Shown here piece after piece: positions 6,875 through 10,047 of a DNA stretch of 10,047 nt. The stretch is from an uncultured Bacilli bacterium (lineage in GTDB: Bacteria > Bacillota_I > Bacilli_A > RF39 > UBA660). The notes under the pieces are model-generated. The model was not told the origin of the DNA and made no database searches. It was given only the letters and a program-made list of their open reading frames with translations. Within the stretch, counting starts at the first letter, position 1, and each line of letters begins with the position of its first letter. Where the stretch lies: assembly GCA_949113215.1 (NCBI GenBank), contig CARZYU010000003.1, positions 11,841-21,887 of the forward strand, given 5' to 3'. Both the position numbers and the translations under genes were made by a program.

Positions 6875-6899
6875 TAACATCGTGAACCAAATCACTTCT

Positions 6900-6976
6900 C
6901 GGGAAGTGGCTCAACTTGGTAGAGCACCTGGTTTGGGACCAGGTGGTTGCAGGTTCAAATCCTGTCTTCCCGACCA
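6900..6976 (+). tRNA. tRNA-Pro(TGG)
   Basis: 77-base tRNA with encoded CCA. The acceptor stem CGGGAAG pairs with CTTCCCG (6966-6972). The anticodon stem CCTGG/CCAGG holds the loop TTTGGGA, giving anticodon TGG. The T arm contains GGTTCAAATCC. Normally this is the main proline tRNA of low-GC Firmicutes and can read all CCN codons when modified. Confidence 0.97.
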
Positions 6977-6986
6977 CGAAAAAACC

Positions 6987-7012
6987 AAGCGTTGATCATC
7001 AACGCTTTTTCT
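6987..7012 (+). terminator. Terminator-like hairpin between the two tRNA-Pro genes
   Basis: Nine-base perfect stem AAGCGTTGA (6987-6995) with TCAACGCTT (6999-7007), 3-base loop, then TTTTTC. It starts 11 bases after the first tRNA and ends 14 bases before the second, leaving no room for a promoter between them. Confidence 0.75.
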
Positions 7013-7020
7013 ATTCCTTT

Positions 7021-7097
7021 CGGGAAATAGCTCAGTTTGGTAAAGCGCTACGTTCGGGACGTAGAGGTCGCAGGTTCAAATCCTGTTTTCCCGACCA
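7021..7097 (+). tRNA. tRNA-Pro(CGG)
   Basis: 77-base tRNA with encoded CCA. The acceptor stem CGGGAAA pairs with TTTCCCG (7087-7093). The anticodon stem CTACG/CGTAG holds the loop TTCGGGA, giving anticodon CGG for codon CCG. The T arm is identical to that of the preceding tRNA-Pro, and the D arm and ends are very alike, so the two probably arose by duplication with anticodon-arm divergence. A dedicated CGG proline tRNA is dispensable and missing in many small low-GC genomes. Confidence 0.96.
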
Positions 7098-7105
7098 AGG
7101 TCAGC

Positions 7106-7127
7106 AAGAGGAGGATTCCTCTTTTTT
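7106..7127 (+). terminator. Terminator after the tRNA-Pro pair
   Basis: Seven-base stem AAGAGGA (7106-7112) with TCCTCTT (7117-7123), 4-base loop and a T-run, 8 bases after the second tRNA. Its tail overlaps the stop codon of uppS (7126-7128) on the other strand, and the hairpin may also serve uppS weakly. Confidence 0.75.
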
Positions 7128-7818
7128 ATTGCTCCTTAATACCTCCAAAACGACGATCTCTCTCATAATAGACATCGAGTGCTTTATCAAATTCGTTCGA
7201 ATCAAAATCTGGAAAGTAAGTATCTGGGAAATAGAACTCAGCATAACTCGCCTGATAGAGCATAAAGTTGCTAAGTCGTTTTTCTCCACTCGTTCTGATC
7301 ATAAAGTCAATCGGTGGCAGATCCTGATAAAAATAATGCATGAACTCTTCAGGAGTCAACGTATCAAGATCAATGCCAGATGCTACTACTTTTTTCATAG
7401 CATCGATCACCTCATATTGTCCTCCATAGTTGAGACATAAATGAAAAATACCTCCTGTATTATCTTTGGTTCCCTCCGAAATAGCGTCCATCGCTTCTAG
7501 CACATCTTGGCGAAGTCCTTCCCTTCTGCCACTGAAGATAACTTTGATGTTTTTCTTTTTGTATTCTTCGAATTCGTTTTGAAATTTTTCCACAAATAGA
7601 TTCATGAGAAAATCAACCTCTTCTTGCGAACGACGAAAGTTTTCGGTTGAGAAACAAAAGACACTTAGTACTTCAATTCCTTGTTCAAAAATATAGAAAC
7701 TTAACTTTCTTAAATTTTCGCTTCCTCTTTTGTGTCCGAAACTACGAGGCATTCCCCTCTTTTTCGCCCAACGACCATTTCCGTCCATGATGATGGCCAC
7801 ATGTTTTAGTTCTTTCAT
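7126..7818 (-). CDS. uppS: Undecaprenyl diphosphate synthase (cis-prenyltransferase)
   Basis: 230-residue enzyme that adds eight isopentenyl diphosphate units in cis to farnesyl diphosphate, giving the C55 carrier lipid for peptidoglycan and other wall polymers. It acts at the cytoplasmic face of the membrane. Seen: MDGNGRWA (11-18) with the catalytic Asp12, GHKRG (28-32), FSTENF, and RTSGEKRLSNF with Arg175 and Arg181, the diphosphate-binding pair, followed by YAEF (Glu194) and the C-terminal RDRRFGG. All family motifs are present. The start is the ATG at 7818, with GGAAG 7 bases upstream; an open extension to a TTG at 7917 crosses the promoter and is not part of the protein. cdsA, a frequent downstream neighbour, is absent; the tRNA genes converge instead. 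Confidence 0.97.
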   Translation of the reverse strand: MKELKHVAIIMDGNGRWAKKRGMPRSFGHKRGSENLRKLSFYIFEQGIEVLSVFCFSTENFRRSQEEVDFLMNLFVEKFQNEFEEYKKKNIKVIFSGRREGLRQDVLEAMDAISEGTKDNTGGIFHLCLNYGGQYEVIDAMKKVVASGIDLDTLTPEEFMHYFYQDLPPIDFMIRTSGEKRLSNFMLYQASYAEFYFPDTYFPDFDSNEFDKALDVYYERDRRFGGIKEQ

Positions 7819-7837
7819 ATATTCACTTCCTACTCTT

Positions 7838-7866
7838 AGTATAAGAGAGTTAGGAAAAAAAGACAA
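7838..7866 (-). promoter_or_regulatory. Promoter of uppS
   Basis: On the minus strand TTGTCT (7866-7861), a 17-base spacer and TATACT (7843-7838) lie just upstream of the uppS ribosome binding site. The -10 is embedded in a short inverted repeat (CTCTTA-TAC-TAAGAG). Confidence 0.65.
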
Positions 7867-7868
7867 AG

Positions 7869-7889
7869 AAAAAAGTACCAAAATGGTAC
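7869..7889 (-). terminator. GTACC hairpin upstream of uppS, possibly a terminator
   Basis: On the minus strand GTACCA and TGGTAC form a 6-base stem around TTT, followed by TTTTTTCTTT. It could stop transcription arriving from the 37-codon gene before uppS. Its arm sequence recurs in the inverted repeat at 8044-8063. Confidence 0.45.
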
Positions 7890-7890
7890 C

Positions 7891-7921
7891 TAAAAAAATA
7901 AAATCCTTGAAAAACAAGGAT
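7891..7921 (-). terminator. Terminator for the 37-codon gene transcript
   Basis: ATCCTTG (7903-7909) and CAAGGAT (7915-7921) pair around a 5-base loop; on the minus strand this is followed by TTTTATTTTTTT. It lies about 150 bases after the stop of the 37-codon gene. On the plus strand no T-run follows. Confidence 0.65.
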
Positions 7922-8043
7922 AAAATGCGTCATGGTGGAGAGGGATGGTTTTTAAAAAGTGGATTCGTTTTAAATACTTAATAGCATTTATAAGAATTTT
8001 AACGTCATAAAAAACACATAAACGACATACATCGACTATTTTT

Positions 8044-8063
8044 TAGGTACTATTTAGTACCTA
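8044..8063. repeat. Inverted repeat TAGGTACT / AGTACCTA
   Basis: A perfect 8-base inverted repeat with a 4-base centre (8052-8055), ten bases beyond the stop of the 37-codon gene. No T-run follows on either strand. Its GTACCTAAAAAA flank recurs in inverted orientation at 7886-7900, so the two bracket about 140 bases of non-coding DNA. Confidence 0.5.
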
Positions 8064-8073
8064 GAATGTCTTT

Positions 8074-8187
8074 TTAAAATACAAAGTACATTACTTTATT
8101 TCCTGATATTTCTTTCCACACTGCCTCACACTCAAATTGATCTCTCCACAATTTCAACTCTTCTCCATTCAATCGTTTCATTTTCAT
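8074..8187 (-). CDS. Small protein, 37 residues, unknown function
   Basis: A short gene with unusually good signals. The ATG at 8187-8185 is preceded by AAAGGAGGTGAAAGT, a near-perfect ribosome binding site with AGGAGG 7-8 bases upstream, and the frame runs to TAA at 8076-8074. The product begins MKMKRLNGEELKLW and ends NKVMYFVF. It has two Trp, one Cys, a charged amphipathic first half (about residues 8-26) and a short hydrophobic end. There is no signal peptide and no full membrane helix. I do not recognise it. It has its own promoter directly after the terminator of the 158-codon gene and its own downstream terminator, so it is a single-gene unit between uppS and the presumed prophage. It could be a host small protein or the last prophage gene. 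Confidence 0.7.
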   Translation of the reverse strand: MKMKRLNGEELKLWRDQFECEAVWKEISGNKVMYFVF

Positions 8188-8210
8188 ACTTTCACCTCCT
8201 TTCGAAGGGT

Positions 8211-8239
8211 ATTAAAGCATAAAAAAAGAAGCTCCACAA
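8211..8239 (-). promoter_or_regulatory. Promoter of the 37-codon gene, overlapping the upstream terminator
   Basis: On the minus strand TTGTGG (8239-8234), a 17-base spacer and TTTAAT (8216-8211) preceded by TGC. The -35 box lies in the loop and arm of the terminator hairpin at 8229-8248. Confidence 0.5.
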
Positions 8240-8248
8240 ACGGAGCTT
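8221..8248 (-). terminator. Terminator of the 59+158 codon cassette
   Basis: Seven-base stem AAGCTCC (8229-8235) with GGAGCTT (8242-8248); on the minus strand it is followed by CTTTTTTT. It lies about 90 bases past the stop of the 158-codon gene. The stretch 8249-8337 between them shows no supportable gene. Confidence 0.8.
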
Positions 8249-8337
8249 TTGGCGTTTTGAAATGGATATTTGGATGAAAAATGCAAATTCATTGAGGAAA
8301 CTGTGAAAACAATAGATTTAGCATTTATGAAATATCA

Positions 8338-8814
8338 TTATTTCTTATTTTTTGAGTTAATTTTAAAATAATATATAATATTTTCAGCAATAGCTTCTGC
8401 TTCTTTGAAAGATAGTTCTATTTCTTTATCTATTGATATAAACATAGGGTTTCCGTTACTATCCAATAGAGGCTTATTTGAAATTTCGTCTAAATTTACT
8501 TTTTTAGAAATCATACTTCCAAAAGTAAAAGAAAAATTTAGTGTATTATCTTTATCAGGCTCTAAAATGACATACTGCCCGTTTTCTCTGATTTTAGTTT
8601 CAAACAGATTTGATAGAACATTTTCAGCTTCTTCCAAAGAATGGGCTGGAATTTTATTTTGCTTATCAGCATAAATAGTAGATAAAGTTCTAAGATCTAT
8701 TGTTTTATTATCATATACTCGTCTAACAACGCATAATCTTGTTGATTTAACTGGTTTACCTGAAAAATCACTTAACTCTTCTAGCCAAATTAATTGCCCT
8801 GTGTTGTACTTCAT
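8338..8814 (-). CDS. Protein of unknown function, 158 residues (prophage accessory cassette)
   Basis: I do not recognise this protein. The ATG at 8814 has AAGGAAATT directly upstream and the frame ends at TAA. Residues 1-50 (GQLIWLEEL, STRLCVVRRVY) look beta-rich, like a small barrel; the middle (about 58-75) is an acidic helix (SLEEAENVLSNLF); residues 78-105 look beta-stranded; the last 30 residues form a probable helix (FKEAEAIAENIIYYF) and a Lys-rich end. It has one Cys, no signal peptide and no membrane segment, so it is probably cytoplasmic. It is the second gene of a cassette, starting 20 bases after the 59-codon gene, more AT-rich than uppS. The cassette lies just downstream of a phage lysin with its own promoter and terminator, the usual position of a moron. 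Confidence 0.8.
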   Translation of the reverse strand: MKYNTGQLIWLEELSDFSGKPVKSTRLCVVRRVYDNKTIDLRTLSTIYADKQNKIPAHSLEEAENVLSNLFETKIRENGQYVILEPDKDNTLNFSFTFGSMISKKVNLDEISNKPLLDSNGNPMFISIDKEIELSFKEAEAIAENIIYYFKINSKNKK

Positions 8815-8834
8815 AATTTCCTTCTTTCTACTTA

Positions 8835-9014
8835 TTACAAAAACTTATAATAAGGATTATCTTCCGTTATTTCCTGTTGCTTTTGTTCTGCATTTTGTTT
8901 AACATTATCAAGATATTGCGGAATTAAAGATTTATCAATAGCAACTAATTTTTTGATATTTTCTTTTATAGCTTCAATCCTAATTTCCTTTTTTTCTTTC
9001 TTATTATTCGGCAT
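8835..9014 (-). CDS. Small charged protein, 59 residues, first gene of the accessory cassette
   Basis: The ATG at 9014-9012 follows AGGAGGG at a spacing of 6 bases, and the frame runs to TAA at 8837-8835. The protein starts MPNNKKEKKEIRIEA and ends EDNPYYKFL. It is strongly charged, with Lys dominating the first 25 residues and Gln/Glu the rest; most of it (residues 6-50) should be one long helix, and there are no Cys and no membrane segment. No family is recognised. It lies 20 bases before the 158-codon gene and both share one promoter and one terminator. A small, helical, basic partner in front of a larger globular protein resembles antitoxin/toxin or regulator/effector pairs in outline only; nothing in the sequence proves this. 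Confidence 0.82.
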   Translation of the reverse strand: MPNNKKEKKEIRIEAIKENIKKLVAIDKSLIPQYLDNVKQNAEQKQQEITEDNPYYKFL

Positions 9015-9029
9015 AGCAATCCCTCCTAT

Positions 9030-9113
9030 TTATATTAATATGATCTTTTTCATATTAAAAATACCTGAAGGCCATTTGACTTCTATGATGCCTTTTCTTC
9101 TTGTATTCATCAT
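9030..9113 (-). CDS. Possible leader ORF, 27 codons
   Basis: Between the cassette promoter and the 59-codon gene, ATG ATG at 9113-9108 opens 27 codons (MMNTRRKG ... KKIILI) ending in TAA at 9032-9030, three bases before the AGGAGG of the next gene. No ribosome binding site precedes it, and the predicted RNA start is only about 7 bases upstream, so translation would be nearly leaderless. The inverted repeat at 9035-9058 covers its end. Weakly supported; it may be chance. Confidence 0.25.
   Translation of the reverse strand: MMNTRRKGIIEVKWPSGIFNMKKIILI
9035..9058. promoter_or_regulatory. Inverted repeat just upstream of the 59-codon gene
   Basis: TTAATATGA (9035-9043) and TCATATTAA (9050-9058) are perfect 9-base arms around a 6-base centre, about 20 bases before the start codon and inside the transcribed leader. 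It could be an operator for a dimeric repressor or an RNA hairpin close to the ribosome binding site. Confidence 0.45.
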
Positions 9114-9127
9114 AAAGATTGGTTTGT

Positions 9128-9156
9128 ATTATATCACAACTATAATAACTCGTCAA
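9128..9156 (-). promoter_or_regulatory. Near-consensus promoter of the 59+158 cassette
   Basis: On the minus strand TTGACG (9156-9151), an exact 17-base spacer and perfect TATAAT (9133-9128) with TGA before it. It is the best promoter in the window. RNA should start near 9120, giving a leader of about 105 bases before the 59-codon gene. Confidence 0.85.
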
Positions 9157-9174
9157 TAATTGTCTTACGCGAGC

Positions 9175-9201
9175 TATTCTACCTTACAATTATATTCTAC
9201 C
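9175..9201. repeat. 9-bp direct repeat TATTCTACC upstream of the cassette promoter
   Basis: TATTCTACC occurs at 9175-9183 and again at 9193-9201, with starts 18 bases apart, just upstream of the -35 box at 9156. Direct repeats in this position can be sites for an activator or repressor, but two 9-base copies in AT-rich DNA can also arise by chance. Confidence 0.3.
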
Positions 9202-9253
9202 AAAAATAATAAATTTATTAGATTTTGTCATAAAATTTGATTTTCACATTTAC

Positions 9254-9286
9254 AAAAAAAGAGACAAGGTTAAACCCCTGCCTCTT
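9254..9286 (-). terminator. Terminator overlapping the end of the endolysin gene
   Basis: On the minus strand AAGAGGCAGGG (9286-9276) pairs with CCTTGTCTCTT (9269-9259), 11 pairs including two G-U, followed by a T-run at 9260-9254. The TAA stop of the gene (9272-9270) lies at the end of the loop and the left arm is its last codons. Confidence 0.82.
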
Positions 9287-10047
9287 CGTTAATATACAAT
9301 GATTGATCTTTTTCCAACCTTATATAATATAGGTCATCGTTTGGAGCAATAAAAAGCAACCTGTGAGCTTCTTTTTCTATTTGAGAAGCACTTTCTTTGT
9401 AAGCATTAAATTCGCTCTCCATTGCCGTTTTCTGTTGTTCTAGCACCTTGTTTTGCTCTTCTAATGCTTTGAGTTGTAGAGTTAGAGCCTCATTCTGCGA
9501 TTTGGTTTCTTCTAATTCCTTCTTCAGCTTTTCAATTTCCTTTGAAGAATTGTCTGCTGGTTTTGGCTTTGGCTCGTCTACTGGAACATCACTTAAATAT
9601 TTCCATGCGCCATATCCGCTTAAAATATTCGTATCATTCATAAACCAAACGTTTTCTGGGTCAACCTCATTATTGAATTGATAGTTTCCATATCCATTTT
9701 GATACCATGAACGGTCATCACTTTGCGAATACTGACTATGGCAATGAACTCCAGTAGCATAACCCTTCATACCCATATTTCCAATTTGTTCCCCTTGTTG
9801 ACGAACCATTCCAGGATAAGCATCGAAAGTGTCATCGTGAACGGTCATGAAAGTGACTTTTCCTACATAACCATTAGAACAACGAACATTGTTTACTGTT
9901 TGCCACATTGCTTGGCCCGAATCCGGATAAATCCATACACATTTAATAGTTGCTGGTGCGTAATACGGGTATCGAACTCCAGATTGTTCTCCATACACAT
10001 CAATCGACATTGTTCCTTGATGGGTTGGCGCTTCATTTGGCCCTTGA
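9270..10047 (-). CDS. Phage-type M23 metallopeptidase endolysin with coiled-coil C-terminus, partial at right edge
   Basis: 258 residues are visible; the frame is open through the right edge, so the ATG at 10010 is internal. The product should be a zinc peptidase cutting peptidoglycan peptides. Visible ligands: His9 in THQGT and Asp16 in SIDV (numbered from the edge), His70 in VHDD, and the HxH motif GVHCH (His101, His103). H-x6-D is longer than the H-x3-D of LytM. YYAPATIKCVW and IGNMGMKGYATGVHCH match the M23 barrel. After WKYLSDVPVDEPKPKP, a proline linker, comes a long heptad-rich helix (about residues 165-225, KEIEKLKKELEETKSQNEAL onward) and a 30-residue end with YYIRLEKDQSLYI. No LysM, SH3 or choline-type wall-binding repeat is visible. 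Phage lysins usually sit at the end of the late operon, which agrees with the terminator overlapping this gene. Confidence 0.85.
   Translation of the reverse strand, partial: QGPNEAPTHQGTMSIDVYGEQSGVRYPYYAPATIKCVWIYPDSGQAMWQTVNNVRCSNGYVGKVTFMTVHDDTFDAYPGMVRQQGEQIGNMGMKGYATGVHCHSQYSQSDDRSWYQNGYGNYQFNNEVDPENVWFMNDTNILSGYGAWKYLSDVPVDEPKPKPADNSSKEIEKLKKELEETKSQNEALTLQLKALEEQNKVLEQQKTAMESEFNAYKESASQIEKEAHRLLFIAPNDDLYYIRLEKDQSLYINEEAGV

Noticed and set aside
6916..7440. Plus-strand ORF of 174 codons
   Set aside because: It crosses both tRNA-Pro genes, a terminator and the 3' part of uppS in antisense, so it is a chance reading frame.
7819..7917. Open N-terminal extension of uppS with a hydrophobic stretch, starting at a TTG
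   Set aside because: It runs through the uppS promoter, has no ribosome binding site, and the family start MKELKHVAIIMDGNG coincides with the ATG at 7818 and its GGAAG.
7922..8036. 14-codon minus-strand ORF (MYVVYVFF...)
   Set aside because: No ribosome binding site and too short to support.
8249..8337. Short plus-strand reading frame of about 33 codons entering the 158-codon gene in antisense
   Set aside because: No start codon with a ribosome binding site and no recognisable protein; the region is best left as non-coding.
8338..8814. MazF/PemK-like toxin for the 158-residue protein, based on its start GQLIWLEEL ... RLCVVRRV
   Set aside because: The resemblance is limited to a general small-barrel pattern; length and the rest of the sequence do not fit, and no catalytic motif was seen.
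8953..9159. Plus-strand hydrophobic ORF of 68 codons resembling a small membrane protein
   Set aside because: It overlaps the 59-codon gene, the leader and the strong promoter in antisense. The hydrophobicity comes from reading A/T-rich Lys codons on the other strand, and no ribosome binding site precedes it.
1..10047. Possible alternative genetic code with TGA as Trp, since no gene here ends in TGA
   Set aside because: The Trp codons I read are TGG and no protein has an in-frame TGA where a family residue is expected; few genes and AT-rich codon choice explain the absence.

Overview
The window looks like a piece of chromosome from a low-GC Gram-positive bacterium (Firmicutes/Bacillota, probably class Bacilli or an Erysipelotrichia-like gut lineage). 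The reasons are the AT-rich sequence, strong AGGAGG-type ribosome binding sites, Firmicute-style promoters (often with a TGN extended -10), tRNA genes with an encoded CCA end, an undecaprenyl diphosphate synthase, and an anaerobe-type flavin reductase-rubredoxin fusion. The genus cannot be fixed from what is visible. Every complete gene read here stops at TAA or TAG.

Layout, left to right. (1) Positions 1-1591, minus strand: a gene for a large charged protein that I do not recognise, cut by the left edge. (2) 1676-2413, minus: an endonuclease/exonuclease/phosphatase-fold protein. (3) 2599-3567, plus: an orphan family 2 glycosyltransferase, divergent from gene 2. (4) 3663-3739, plus: tRNA-Arg(ACG) with its own promoter and terminator. 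(5) 3813-5189, minus: an AT-rich gene for a ClpX-like AAA+ ATPase that lacks several ClpX-specific parts, lying against the 3' end of the tRNA. (6) 5390-6739, minus: a two-gene redox operon, a flavin reductase-rubredoxin fusion followed by an SDR oxidoreductase. (7) 6900-7097, plus: two tRNA-Pro genes (TGG, then CGG) with a terminator-like hairpin between them. (8) 7126-7818, minus: uppS, converging on the tRNAs. (9) 7819-8337: an intergenic stretch rich in inverted repeats that contains a well-formed 37-codon gene. (10) 8338-9014, minus: an AT-rich cassette of two unknown genes (59 and 158 codons) behind a near-consensus promoter. (11) 9270 to the right edge, minus: a phage-type M23 peptidase (endolysin) with a long coiled-coil tail, cut by the edge.

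How it fits together: uppS, the tRNAs and probably the SDR operon are ordinary host genes. The right end (from about 8200 on) looks like the end of a prophage: a lysis enzyme, its terminator, and then a separately promoted accessory cassette of the 'moron' type. The AAA+ gene beside tRNA-Arg is a second, single-gene candidate for acquired DNA. The least explained items are the ClpX-like ATPase without the IGF and RKH loops, the 59+158 cassette with its leader region, the 37-residue protein, and the large unknown protein at the left edge. No CRISPR array, rRNA or insertion sequence was seen.
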